Assembly: GCA_040880025.1 (NCBI GenBank) | Contig: JBBDJD010000013.1 | Coordinates: forward strand, 434,001-498,000 | From: RCIO01 sp040880025 | GTDB taxonomy: Bacteria > Pseudomonadota > Alphaproteobacteria > Rhizobiales > Rhizobiaceae | Direction: 5' to 3' | Length of the DNA: 64,000 nt | Shown here: in pieces, positions 53,284 through 62,200 of the stretch | Layout of the letters: every line of letters starts with the position of its first letter | How positions within the stretch are numbered: position 1 is the stretch's first letter | Program-made: the position numbers and the translations under genes | Notes under the pieces: model-generated | Database searches by the model: none | The model's input: only the letters and a program-made list of their open reading frames with translations | What the model was told of the DNA's origin: nothing

Positions 53284-54609
53284 ATGCGGCTGTCGCGCTA
53301 CTTCCTCCCCATTCTGAAAGAAAATCCGCGCGAGGCGGAGATTGTCTCCCATCGCCTGATGCTGCGCGCTGGCATGATCCGCCAGCAGGCCCAGGGGTCG
53401 TTCTCCTGGCTGCCGCTCGGCAAGCGCGTGCTGGACAAGGTCTGCCGGATCGTGCGCGAGGAACAGGACCGTTCGGGCGCGCTCGAAATCCTCATGCCGA
53501 CGATCCAGTCGGCCGATCTTTGGCGCGAGAGCGGCCGCTACGACGACTACGGCAAGGAGATGCTGCGCATTACCGACCGTCATGAGCGCGACATGCTCTT
53601 CGGCCCGACCAACGAGGAAATGGTGACGGAGATATTCCGCGCCTATGTGAAGTCGTACCGCGACCTGCCGCTCAATCTCTATCACATCCAGTGGAAATAC
53701 CGCGACGAGGTGCGCCCGCGCTTCGGCGTCATGCGCAGCCGCGAATTCCTGATGAAGGACGCCTATTCGTTCGACCTCGATTTCGACGGCGCGAAAGCGG
53801 CCTACAACCGCATGTTCGTCGCTTACCTGCGCACCTTCACCCGCATGGGACTGAAGGCCATCCCCATGCGGGCCGAGACCGGTCCGATTGGCGGCGACCT
53901 CAGCCATGAGTTCATCATTCTGGCCGACACCGGCGAGAGCGCCGTGTTCTGCCACCGCGACTATCTGGATATTCCGGTGCCCGGCGAGGATATCGACTTC
54001 ACCGATGACAAGGCAATGGCCGATATCGTCAACACCTGGACGACGCCTTACGCCGCGACCGACGACATGCACGACGAAGCCGAGTGGGCAAAGGTCGGCG
54101 ACGGCGACCGGCTCGCCGCGCGCGGCATCGAGGTCGGCCACATTTTCCATTTCGGCGACAAGTATTCCAAGCCGATGGGCGCCACCGTCACCGGACCGGA
54201 CGGGCAGGCGCACGACGTGTCGATGGGTTCCTACGGCATCGGTCCCTCGCGCCTGATCGCGGCGATCATCGAAGCGAGCCATGACGAGAACGGCATCATC
54301 TGGCCGGCCTCGGTCGCGCCTTTCGACGTCGCGCTGATCAACATGAAGCCGGGCGATGCCGATTGCGATCGCGTTGCCGCCCAGGCGGAGGCCAACATGC
54401 TGTCTCACGGGCTCGACGTGCTTTACGACGATACCGACACCCGGGCCGGCGCGAAGTTCGCAACCGCGGACCTGATCGGCCTGCCCTGGCAGGTGATCGT
54501 CGGGCCGCGCAGCGCGGCCGCGGGCGAGGTGGAGCTCAAGAACCGCGCAACCGGCGCGCGCGAGACCCTGCCGGTCGATGACGTCGTCACGCGGCTGATT
54601 GCCGAATGA
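53284..54609 (+). CDS. proS: prolyl-tRNA synthetase (short alphaproteobacterial type)
   Basis: 441 residues, class II synthetase. The insertion (editing) domain of E. coli-type ProRS is absent, as usual in alphaproteobacteria. Motif 2 region: YHIQWKYRDEVRPRFGVMRSREFLMKDAYSFD in pieces; motif 3: MGSYGIGPSRLIAAIIE; the C-terminal anticodon domain starts near 345. The start MRLSRYFLPILKENP is the family start; the longer upstream frame is not coding. Overlaps lolC by 4 bases. Confidence 0.96.
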   Translation: MRLSRYFLPILKENPREAEIVSHRLMLRAGMIRQQAQGSFSWLPLGKRVLDKVCRIVREEQDRSGALEILMPTIQSADLWRESGRYDDYGKEMLRITDRHERDMLFGPTNEEMVTEIFRAYVKSYRDLPLNLYHIQWKYRDEVRPRFGVMRSREFLMKDAYSFDLDFDGAKAAYNRMFVAYLRTFTRMGLKAIPMRAETGPIGGDLSHEFIILADTGESAVFCHRDYLDIPVPGEDIDFTDDKAMADIVNTWTTPYAATDDMHDEAEWAKVGDGDRLAARGIEVGHIFHFGDKYSKPMGATVTGPDGQAHDVSMGSYGIGPSRLIAAIIEASHDENGIIWPASVAPFDVALINMKPGDADCDRVAAQAEANMLSHGLDVLYDDTDTRAGAKFATADLIGLPWQVIVGPRSAAAGEVELKNRATGARETLPVDDVVTRLIAE

Positions 54610-55892
54610 GCGAGGCGGCGCAAATCTCCACGGCGGGCGCGGGCCCGTTTTCGGTGTTCGAGCGCATGATGGCCTGGCGCTACCTGCGCTCGCGGCGCAA
54701 GGAGGCCGTCATTTCGGTGATTGCCTCGATTTCGTTCGCCGGCATCATGCTGGGCGTGGCCACCCTGATCATCGTCATGGCGGTGATGAACGGCTTTCGC
54801 TCCGAATTGCTGACCCGCATTCTGGGTATCAACGGTCATATCATCCTGCAGCCGATCGACCGGCCGCTCGACGATTATGCCGAGGTGTCGAGCCGTATCG
54901 AGGGCGTTGACGGCGTGCGATACGCTATCCCGCTGATCGAGGGGCAGGCGCTGGCTTCGGGCCGCACGGGGCCGGGCGCCGGTGCGTTGGTGCGCGGCAT
55001 CAGGGCCAAGGACCTGGCCAAGATCACCCTGGTTGCGGACAATCTCCGCTTCGGGTCGTTTGTCGGTTTCGCCGCGGGCGAAGGCGTCGCCATCGGCACC
55101 CGCATGGCCGACAATCTGGGCCTGGTCGTGGGCGACCCTCTGACGCTTGTGACGCCCAATGGCGACGTGACCCCGTTTGGCACCACGCCGCGCGTCAAAT
55201 CCTATCCCGTCACGGCGATCTTCGAGATCGGCATGTCGGAATATGATGCATCGATCGTCTTCATGCCGTTCCCGGAAGCGCAGCTCTACTTCAATCAGGA
55301 GGGCCTTGCGCAGTCGATCGAGGTGTTCCTTGACGATCCCGACGAGATAGACGTGCTGCTGCCGCGTGTCACGGATGCCGCCAAGCGGGAGCTGTTCGCC
55401 ATCGACTGGCGCCAGCGCAACGAGACCTTCTTCTCCGCGCTCCAGGTCGAACGCAACGTGATGTTCATGATCCTGACGCTGATCGTGCTGGTGGCGTCGC
55501 TCAACATCATCTCCGGCATGATCATGCTGGTGAAGGACAAGGGCCGCGACATTGCAATTCTGCGCACCATGGGGGCGACCCGCGGCTCCATTCTGCGCAT
55601 CTTCCTGATGACGGGGGCGGCGATCGGCGTCACAGGGACGCTTGCCGGAGTCGTTCTCGGCGTGGTCGTGTGCCTCAATGTGGAGTCGATCCGCCAGTTT
55701 CTTTCGTGGCTTTCAGACACCACGCTCTTCAACCCCGAGCTCTATTTCCTCAGCCAGCTGCCGGCCAAGATGGATTCCTCGGAGACGATCCTGGTTGTCG
55801 TGATGGCGCTGGTTCTGTCGTTTGTCGCGACCATCTTTCCCGCGTGGCGCGCCGCAAGGCTCGATCCGGTCGATGCGCTGAGGTATGAATGA
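54606..55892 (+). CDS. lolC: lipoprotein-releasing ABC transporter permease (LolC/LolE)
   Basis: 428 residues, with one helix near 40-65, a periplasmic domain (about 70-280) and three C-terminal helices (about 285-420), the MacB/LolCE layout. FERMMAWRYLRSRRKEAVISVIASISF is the typical N-terminus. With LolD it extracts outer-membrane lipoproteins from the inner membrane for LolA. Only one permease gene is present, as common in alphaproteobacteria. ATGA overlaps with proS and lolD. Confidence 0.95.
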   Translation: MSEAAQISTAGAGPFSVFERMMAWRYLRSRRKEAVISVIASISFAGIMLGVATLIIVMAVMNGFRSELLTRILGINGHIILQPIDRPLDDYAEVSSRIEGVDGVRYAIPLIEGQALASGRTGPGAGALVRGIRAKDLAKITLVADNLRFGSFVGFAAGEGVAIGTRMADNLGLVVGDPLTLVTPNGDVTPFGTTPRVKSYPVTAIFEIGMSEYDASIVFMPFPEAQLYFNQEGLAQSIEVFLDDPDEIDVLLPRVTDAAKRELFAIDWRQRNETFFSALQVERNVMFMILTLIVLVASLNIISGMIMLVKDKGRDIAILRTMGATRGSILRIFLMTGAAIGVTGTLAGVVLGVVVCLNVESIRQFLSWLSDTTLFNPELYFLSQLPAKMDSSETILVVVMALVLSFVATIFPAWRAARLDPVDALRYE

Positions 55893-56575
55893 GCGCTGTC
55901 ACGCACGCGCTGGACCTTCGCGACGTCAAGCGCCACTACCATCAGGGGGCGCGCACGATTGCCGTGCTCGACGGGGCCGATCTCGCGATAGAAGCCGGCG
56001 AGATGGTTGCGCTCGTCGCTCCCTCGGGGGCCGGCAAGTCGACGCTGCTGCATCTGGCCGGCCTTCTGGAACAGCCCGACAGCGGCGAGGTGTTTATCGG
56101 CGGGCGCGCCTGCGGTCGCCTGTCGGACGACGAACGCACGGCGATCCGCCGCAACCAGATCGGCTTCGTCTACCAGTTCCACCATCTGCTGCCGGAATTC
56201 ACCGCGCTCGAGAACATCATGATCCCGCAGCTCGTGCGCGGGCTCAGCCAGGCGGATGCGACCGAGCGGGCGCGGCAGCTTCTCGACTACATGAAGATCG
56301 GCCACCGCGCCGACCACCGCCCGCCCGAACTCTCCGGCGGCGAGCAGCAGCGCGTGGCGATCGCCCGCGCCGTGGCCAACGCGCCGCTGGTGCTGATGGC
56401 CGACGAGCCGACCGGCAATCTCGACCCGCAGACGGCCGGCTATGTGTTCGACGCGCTCGAGGCGCTGGTGCGCCAGTCGGGCCTGTCGGCGCTGATCGTG
56501 ACACACAATTACGAGCTTGCCGCGCGCATGAACCGCCGCGTGACCATCATCGACGGCAAGGTCGTCGCAGCCTGA
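55889..56575 (+). CDS. lolD: lipoprotein-releasing system ATP-binding protein
   Basis: 228 residues. Walker A is APSGAGKST (44-52), the signature is LSGGEQQRVAIARA, and Walker B is VLMADEPTGNLD; the family-typical NQIGFVYQFHHLLPEFTALENI is present. Energises LolC. Last gene of the proS-lolC-lolD run; the next gene on this strand is an independent micropeptide 133 bases away. Confidence 0.96.
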   Translation: MSAVTHALDLRDVKRHYHQGARTIAVLDGADLAIEAGEMVALVAPSGAGKSTLLHLAGLLEQPDSGEVFIGGRACGRLSDDERTAIRRNQIGFVYQFHHLLPEFTALENIMIPQLVRGLSQADATERARQLLDYMKIGHRADHRPPELSGGEQQRVAIARAVANAPLVLMADEPTGNLDPQTAGYVFDALEALVRQSGLSALIVTHNYELAARMNRRVTIIDGKVVAA

Positions 56576-56650
56576 CATTGGCGTGGGACGGTTTCGTTTA
56601 CCCCTGATTCACCAGATTTTCGGCGCAGCCCGCCCGTGGTTACGTGGCAC

Positions 56651-56679
56651 TTGACGTGTGAACAGAAATAGAACAAACT
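56651..56679 (+). promoter_or_regulatory. promoter with LexA box (SOS operator)
   Basis: CTTGACG gives a good -35 (TTGACG at 56651-56656). Between it and the -10 region (around 56674-56680) lies GAAC-AGAAATA-GAAC at 56660-56674, the reverse complement of the alphaproteobacterial LexA box GTTC-N7-GTTC; the minus strand reads TTTGTTC and CTGTTC around it. LexA bound here would block RNA polymerase. The -10 hexamer itself is weak. Confidence 0.78.
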
Positions 56680-56708
56680 AAGTACATAGTGAGATTTTGG
56701 AGGGTGAC

Positions 56709-56795
56709 ATGAACGATTTTGTACAGGATGCGGCTTCCCTTCTGTCGATCGGCGGATTCGTGCTGATCATGGCGATGTGGCTTGGCGCCTTTTGA
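56709..56795 (+). CDS. 28-residue membrane peptide, probably SOS-induced
   Basis: The sequence begins MNDFVQDAASLLSIGG and ends VLIMAMWLGAF. Residues 9-28 form a single hydrophobic helix with a short polar N-terminus. A strong ribosome site, GGAGGG, stands 4-6 bases before the ATG, and a LexA box lies in the promoter. Size, single helix and SOS control recall SidA of Caulobacter (29 residues, blocks division through FtsW/FtsI) and TisB of E. coli (29 residues, depolarises the membrane). There is no evident sequence identity to either that I can claim; the function is an inference from architecture and control. Confidence 0.7.
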   Translation: MNDFVQDAASLLSIGGFVLIMAMWLGAF

Positions 56796-56863
56796 TCTGG
56801 CGCGGTTGGCGAAGCGGATTGCGCGCGCGGTCGCCGGGCTTGCGCGGCACCGGCTGACGCAGG

Positions 56864-58636
56864 CTAGTCTCCGAGGGCGATGCCTTCGCGGCGCGGATCG
56901 GCGCCGCCTTCCAGGCCGGTGGCAGTGATTGCCACGCCATGCAGGCCTGAATTCATGTCGCGGGCGCTGACGTCGTAGCCCAGCGCCTCCAGATCGGGCG
57001 CGAGCGCCTCGGCAGCGGTGCCGGCTTCCAGGTCGTAGCGTCCGAAGCGGTTGGCGAGATGCGGCAGCGAGACCGCCTGCTGCATGTTCATCTCCCAGTC
57101 GATCAGCGCGATGATCGTCTTGGCGACATAGGGAATGATCGCGCTGCCGCCGGGCGAGCCGAGCGCAAAGACCGGCTTTCCGTCCTTCAACACGATTGTG
57201 GGCGACATGGACGAGCGTGGCCTTTTTCGCGGCCCCACCCGGTTCGCCACCGCTTCGCCATTCACGTCGGGCAGGAACGAGAAATCGGTGAGCTGGTTGT
57301 TGAGCAGGAAGCCCGCCACCATTTGTCGAGAGCCGAAGGCATTCTCGATCGATGTGGTCATGGAGGCGATGTTGCCGTCCGCATCGACGATGACGAAATG
57401 CGATGTGGAGGGCATTTCGAAGCTGAGCCCGTCGAGCCTGAATTCCGCCTTGTCCCACGGCGGCTCGCCCGCTGTTACCGCATCGCCGGGCAGGGCGTCC
57501 GGCCGCCTGATGAGCACGGCGCGGCTTTCAAGATAATCGGGATCGAGCAACCCCTTCGGCATGTCGACAAAGTCGCTGTCGGCCATGTAGAGGCCGCGAT
57601 CGGCGAAGGCGAGACGGGTTGCGTCGCCGATGATGCGCCAGCTTTCGGGATCGTCGGGCCCGAGCGCGGCAAGATCGAAATGCGAGACCATGCCGAGTAG
57701 CTGGCCGACCGTCAGCGCGCCGGAGGAGGGCGGTCCCATGCCGCAAACCGAATAGCCGCGATAGGGCGCGCACGTGGCCGGACGTTCCTTCGCCTCATAC
57801 TTCGCCAGATCGGACAATTCGAGCAGGCCGGGATTGGCGGGATGGTTTTGGACGGCGGCCACAATCCGTTCGGCGATTTCACCCTCATAGAAGGCGGCCG
57901 CGCCTCGTTCCGCGATTGCGGTCAGCGTCTCGGCATAGGCCGGATTGCGCAAGATGCTCCCAACCGCCAGCGGTTCGCCGCCGGCGTCGAGGAAATAGGC
58001 CCGCGCCTCGGGCTGGCTGGCGAGGCGTTCACGATCTCCCGCTATCAGGGCGTTGAGCCTCGGCGTGACGTCAAAACCGTCTTTCGCCAGATCGATCGCC
58101 GGCTGGAACAGGTCGGGCCACGGCAGCGTGCCGTGTTCGCGATGTGCGTTCTCCATCAGAGCGACAACGCCCGGCGCGCCGACCGAGCGTCCGCCAATGA
58201 CGGCTTCGAAGAAAGGAAGCGGATCGCCATTGTCGTCGAGGAAGAGATCGGGCGAGGCTGCCATAGGCGCTGTCTCGCGCCCGTCTATGGTGGTCACGGT
58301 CCCGGTCGCGGCGTCGTACCACACCAGGAACGCGCCGCCGCCAATGCCTGATGACTGCGGCTCCACTAGCCCGAGCACCGCCTGTACCGCGACCAGCGCG
58401 TCGGCTGCGCCGCCGCCGGCCCGCAGAACGGCAAGCCCGGCCTCGGCAGCCAGCGGGTGCGCGACCGCCACCATCTGCCGCTCCGCGCGGACGAGTTGCT
58501 TGACCTTGGCCCCACTGCCGGCTTCGGGGGCGACGGCATCGGCCGCCTGTTGCGCGTGGCCGGCAATTGTCAGCGCCAAGATGACCGCGATTGCCCCTGA
58601 CAGAGCTGTGGCCCGGCTCAGCGCCATGTCAGCCAT
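56864..58636 (-). CDS. ggt: gamma-glutamyltransferase precursor
   Basis: 590 residues with a signal peptide (about 1-29). Periplasmic N-terminal-nucleophile hydrolase that cleaves itself before Thr411 (MPSTSHFVIVD) to form large and small subunits, then hydrolyses or transfers the gamma-glutamyl group of glutathione. SGIGGGAFLVWYD and GPPSSGALTVGQLLGM are family signatures. Its ATG overlaps the lipB stop region by 8 bases, an odd functional pairing. Confidence 0.95.
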   Translation of the reverse strand: MADMALSRATALSGAIAVILALTIAGHAQQAADAVAPEAGSGAKVKQLVRAERQMVAVAHPLAAEAGLAVLRAGGGAADALVAVQAVLGLVEPQSSGIGGGAFLVWYDAATGTVTTIDGRETAPMAASPDLFLDDNGDPLPFFEAVIGGRSVGAPGVVALMENAHREHGTLPWPDLFQPAIDLAKDGFDVTPRLNALIAGDRERLASQPEARAYFLDAGGEPLAVGSILRNPAYAETLTAIAERGAAAFYEGEIAERIVAAVQNHPANPGLLELSDLAKYEAKERPATCAPYRGYSVCGMGPPSSGALTVGQLLGMVSHFDLAALGPDDPESWRIIGDATRLAFADRGLYMADSDFVDMPKGLLDPDYLESRAVLIRRPDALPGDAVTAGEPPWDKAEFRLDGLSFEMPSTSHFVIVDADGNIASMTTSIENAFGSRQMVAGFLLNNQLTDFSFLPDVNGEAVANRVGPRKRPRSSMSPTIVLKDGKPVFALGSPGGSAIIPYVAKTIIALIDWEMNMQQAVSLPHLANRFGRYDLEAGTAAEALAPDLEALGYDVSARDMNSGLHGVAITATGLEGGADPRREGIALGD

Positions 58637-59357
58637 CCGTCGCCGCTGGCTCGGCCACCGGCCCGAATACTTCGGCGAAAGCCGCCTTCAGGTGAAGGTC
58701 GAATTCCGGCATCGTGATCGGCAGGCCGAGATCGACGAGGCTCGTCACCCCGTGTCCGCGGATGCCGCAGGGCACGATGCCGCCATAATCCGACAGTTCG
58801 GGCTCGATGTTGATCGCGATGCCGTGAAAGCTGACCCAGCGGCGCAGGCGGATTCCGATCGCCGCGATCTTGTCTTCTGCGGGCGAGCCGCCGGGCAGCG
58901 GCGGTTTTTCCGGCCTTGCCACCCACACCCCGACCCGCCCTTCGCGGATTTCGCCGCGCACATTGACGCGCACCAGCGCATCGATGAGCCAGGCTTCGAG
59001 CGCGCCGACGAATGCGCGCACGTCCTCGCGCCGCCGTTTCAGATCGAGCATGACGTAGACAACTCGCTGGCCGGGTCCGTGATAGGTGTATTCGCCGCCA
59101 CGGCCGGTGGTGAACACCGGCAGCCGGTGTGCGTCCACCAGATCGGCGGGTTTCGCGCTCGTGCCGGCTGTGTAGAGCGGCGGATGTTCGACAAGCCATA
59201 CCCGCTCCGGCGCTTGGCCGGCGCGGATCGCAGCCGCGCGTTCTTCCATCGCCGCCACGGCACTTTCGTAGTCCGTCAGTCCCCGCGAGATGACCCATTC
59301 GGCCGGCGGCGTGCCGGAAATCGGCAGGAATGAAGTTCTGGCCTGTCGGTCGAGCAT
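58629..59357 (-). CDS. lipB: octanoyl-[acyl-carrier-protein] transferase
   Basis: 242 residues, taking the ATG at 59357 (MLDRQARTSF); a longer frame to 59483 adds unrelated residues. Transfers octanoate from ACP to lipoyl domains. Signature GRGGEYTYHGPGQ, catalytic lysine in DKIAAIGIRLRRWVSFHG and catalytic cysteine in GIVPCGI. Upstream of ggt with overlapping ends. A leading 200-base region separates it from the divergent tRNA-Leu. Confidence 0.95.
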   Translation of the reverse strand: MLDRQARTSFLPISGTPPAEWVISRGLTDYESAVAAMEERAAAIRAGQAPERVWLVEHPPLYTAGTSAKPADLVDAHRLPVFTTGRGGEYTYHGPGQRVVYVMLDLKRRREDVRAFVGALEAWLIDALVRVNVRGEIREGRVGVWVARPEKPPLPGGSPAEDKIAAIGIRLRRWVSFHGIAINIEPELSDYGGIVPCGIRGHGVTSLVDLGLPITMPEFDLHLKAAFAEVFGPVAEPAATDG

Positions 59358-59562
59358 CAAGCGCTTCCCAAGGACTTTGACATATGGCGTCAATCCGCGA
59401 GCCCGTCCACCCCGGCGCCGCGATTGCAGCCATGCAAATCCGCAGCTGAAACGGCATGAATGTGCCGCAGCAAAAGGCTTCATGAAGCGTCATCGCGCAC
59501 TTGTTTCGGTGAGACCTATTTGCTACATGCGCCGAGCCGGTCAGTCCGGCGTTCTACGACGT

Positions 59563-59647
59563 GCGGTCGTGGCGGAATTGGTAGACGCGCAGCGTTGAGG
59601 TCGCTGTGGGGCAACCCGTGGAAGTTCGAGTCTTCTCGACCGCACCA
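59563..59647 (+). tRNA. tRNA-Leu (anticodon GAG)
   Basis: 85 bases with encoded CCA and a long variable arm (GGGGCAACCCG region). Acceptor GCGGTCG/CGACCGC, anticodon stem CAGCG/CGCTG with loop TTGAGGT (anticodon GAG), T arm AAGTTCGAGTCTT. Confidence 0.97.
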
Positions 59648-59741
59648 TTCTCCCTCCGCAACGTCCCGGAACCGCCCGCGTCAGGGTTGAGGCGCTTTGC
59701 CGAAACCCCCGCTTGTGGCGCAGCCATTTGAAGGGGATTCC

Positions 59742-60740
59742 GTGCGGCTCCGGCATTTCACCATCATCCTCAAGATTCTGGTCGGGGCGTCGCTGATCTA
59801 TCTGTTGGTCCGGGACGCCGCCGCCGAGGATGTATGGTCGGTGCTGGCTCAGACCCGCTTCTCGCTGGTCTTCCTCGCGGTCCTGGTCTTTGCGGCTGCC
59901 GTCACGCTCAATGCCATCCGCTGGCGCATCGTGCTCGACCTTCTCGGTACGCGCCTTCCAGTCCGCACGGCCGTGATCGGCACGTTCGAGGGCATGTTCT
60001 TCAACCTGTTCCTCCCGACCGGGGTCGGTGGCGACGTGGTGAGGGCCTACCGCGCCTACGATTATGGATTGACCGCCCGGCGCGCCGCCGAGGGCGCGTT
60101 GATCGACCGGGCGCTCGGCCTGTGGGGCCTGGCGCTGGCGGTTGCCGCCGCCGCGCCGTTTTCCACGACCCTGCTGCAGGTTTCGGGCTGGCAGCTTCTG
60201 GTCGGCTTCGCTGCTGTCGTGATCGTCGGTGGACTTGTAGTCGCTTACGCCGCCAAGCTGCTTGCGCCAGATGGCGGCGCAGGCTGGATCGCCGGCGCGT
60301 TGTCGCTGGTTGGCGATTATGGCCGCGTGGTGCGCGCGCCGCTGTTCTGGAAGGCGATCGTGCCGATGCTGGCGCTGTCCAACCTGCTGATCGGGCTGAG
60401 CGCCTGGATTGTCGCACAGGGCATCGGACTGGCGGCCGGCTTTGCCGACATGGTGATCGCCATCGAGGGCGGCGCGCTGACGGCGATGATTCCCATCTCG
60501 ATCGGCGGCTGGGGCGTGCGCGAGGGGACGATCGCCTTCCTCATGCACGCCATGGGATACCCGCAGGCCGCTGCGCTCGCGACTTCGGCGCTGATGGGGC
60601 TGATTCTCGCCATTATCGGCCTTGCCGGTGCTGCAATTTGGATCGCCTCGCCGTATAACCGCGCTTTCCGCCTTGCCGGCTGCGGGAAGTCTACGCCTGC
60701 CGCGCCGGACGAACAGCCCGATCCGGGCGCCAGCAACTAA
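59742..60740 (+). CDS. YbhN/UPF0104-type lysylphosphatidylglycerol synthase-like flippase
   Basis: 332 residues, taking the GTG at 59742 preceded by AAGGGG; an in-frame TTG at 59697 is less well supported. About eight helices. Segments NAIRWRIVLDLLG, FFNLFLPTGVGGDVVRAYRAYDYG and GLTAARRAAEGALIDRALGL-like residues are the family core. These proteins resemble the flippase half of MprF and often accompany glycosyltransferases that need a lipid-linked donor on the periplasmic side, as here. Confidence 0.88.
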   Translation: MRLRHFTIILKILVGASLIYLLVRDAAAEDVWSVLAQTRFSLVFLAVLVFAAAVTLNAIRWRIVLDLLGTRLPVRTAVIGTFEGMFFNLFLPTGVGGDVVRAYRAYDYGLTARRAAEGALIDRALGLWGLALAVAAAAPFSTTLLQVSGWQLLVGFAAVVIVGGLVVAYAAKLLAPDGGAGWIAGALSLVGDYGRVVRAPLFWKAIVPMLALSNLLIGLSAWIVAQGIGLAAGFADMVIAIEGGALTAMIPISIGGWGVREGTIAFLMHAMGYPQAAALATSALMGLILAIIGLAGAAIWIASPYNRAFRLAGCGKSTPAAPDEQPDPGASN

Positions 60741-60753
60741 CGGAACGCACTGC

Positions 60754-62199
60754 ATGCTTGCAAAGCCGACCCGAAGCCCGCGCAAGCAGGCATTCCATGA
60801 CAATGCCCAGGCGGTAGCCGCCCGGCGCGATGACTGGATCCGCAAGAACCGGGCCTATTACGACGACGACCTGCGCTATATGCGCTTCATCGTGCCCGAA
60901 GGCGCGCGCGTGCTCGATCTGGGCTGTGGCACCGGGCACCTGCTGGCTGCGCTGAAACCCTCCCATGGCGTCGGCGTCGACTTCTCCGAGAACATGCTGG
61001 AGGTCGCACGCGCCAAGCATCCCAGCCTGAAATTCCTTGCCGGTGATGTGGAAGATCCGGAGTTTCTGGCGACTATCAAGGGCAAGTTCGACTTCGTCAT
61101 CCTTTCCGACACGATCGGCATGCTGGAGGATATCGAGGTCGCGCTGAAGCACCTGCATCGCTTCTTCACAGCCGAGACCCGGCTTGTGATCAGCCATTAT
61201 TCCTCGATCTGGAACCCGGCGCTGAAATTCGGAACCGCGATCGGCCGGCGCATGCGGCAGCCCGAGCAGAACCTGTTGTCGACGACCGATTTTCGCCACG
61301 TGCTCAACCTGTCGGATTTCGAGCCGATCAGGATCGAATGGCGGCAACTCATCCCGTTTTCGCTGCTAGGGATCGGCCGCCTCGTCAACCGCTACATCGC
61401 GCCCTTGCCGCTGGTGCGCGGCCTGTGCCTGCGGACCTATGTGGTTGCGCGCTCGCTGCGCGTGAAGGCAACGCAGCCCAAGTCGACGACCATCCTCATC
61501 CCCTGCCGCAACGAACGCGGCAATATCGAGCGCGCGGTCCTCGAGATGCCGCGCTTCGGCAAGCATCAGGAAATCCTCTTCGTGGAGGGCAATTCCAGCG
61601 ACGACACTTATCAGGAATGCCTGCGGGTCAAGGAAGCCTACAAGGACAAGTGGGACATCAAGGTGCTGAGGCAGGACGGCAAGGGCAAGGGCGACGCCGT
61701 GCGCAAGGGTTTCGCCAATGCCAGCGGCGAGGTGCTGATGATCCTCGATGCCGACCTGACGATGCCGGCCGAGGAACTGCCGAAATTCTTCGAGGCGATC
61801 GCCAGCGGCAAGGGCGAGTTCGTCAACGGCACACGTCTGGTCTATCCGCTCGAGCAGGAGGCGATGCGCTTCCTCAATCACATCGCCAATCGCATGTTCG
61901 CGGTCATTTTCTCCTACCTGCTCAACCAGCGATTCACCGACACGCTGTGCGGAACCAAGGTGCTGCGCAAGGCCGACTACGAGCACATCTCCGCCAACCG
62001 GTCCTATTTCGGCGATTTCGATCCCTTCGGCGATTTCGACCTCATCTTCGGCGCCGCCAAGGCCAACATGCGCATCATCGAGGTGCCGATCCACTACAAG
62101 GCGCGCACCTATGGCGAGCCGCAGATTTCGCGCTTCAGGGACGGATGGCTGCTGGTGCGGATGGTCGTGTTCGCTTATCGCAAGCTGAAGGCCGTCTGA
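60754..62199 (+). CDS. fused SAM-methyltransferase and GT2 glycosyltransferase
   Basis: 481 residues in two domains. A class I methyltransferase spans about 45-200 (VLDLGCGTGHLLAAL, VGVDFSENML, VILSDTIGML). A family 2 glycosyltransferase spans about 244-470, of the polyprenyl-phosphate mannose/glucose synthase kind (ILIPCRNERGNIERAV, DAD at 332-334, FTDTLCGTKVLRK). A joining stretch (205-240) has no clear membrane helix. Likely makes a polyprenyl-linked sugar and methylates a lipid or sugar in the same pathway. It follows the flippase by 13 bases and precedes another methyltransferase by 1 base. Confidence 0.88.
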   Translation: MLAKPTRSPRKQAFHDNAQAVAARRDDWIRKNRAYYDDDLRYMRFIVPEGARVLDLGCGTGHLLAALKPSHGVGVDFSENMLEVARAKHPSLKFLAGDVEDPEFLATIKGKFDFVILSDTIGMLEDIEVALKHLHRFFTAETRLVISHYSSIWNPALKFGTAIGRRMRQPEQNLLSTTDFRHVLNLSDFEPIRIEWRQLIPFSLLGIGRLVNRYIAPLPLVRGLCLRTYVVARSLRVKATQPKSTTILIPCRNERGNIERAVLEMPRFGKHQEILFVEGNSSDDTYQECLRVKEAYKDKWDIKVLRQDGKGKGDAVRKGFANASGEVLMILDADLTMPAEELPKFFEAIASGKGEFVNGTRLVYPLEQEAMRFLNHIANRMFAVIFSYLLNQRFTDTLCGTKVLRKADYEHISANRSYFGDFDPFGDFDLIFGAAKANMRIIEVPIHYKARTYGEPQISRFRDGWLLVRMVVFAYRKLKAV

Positions 62200-62200
62200 T

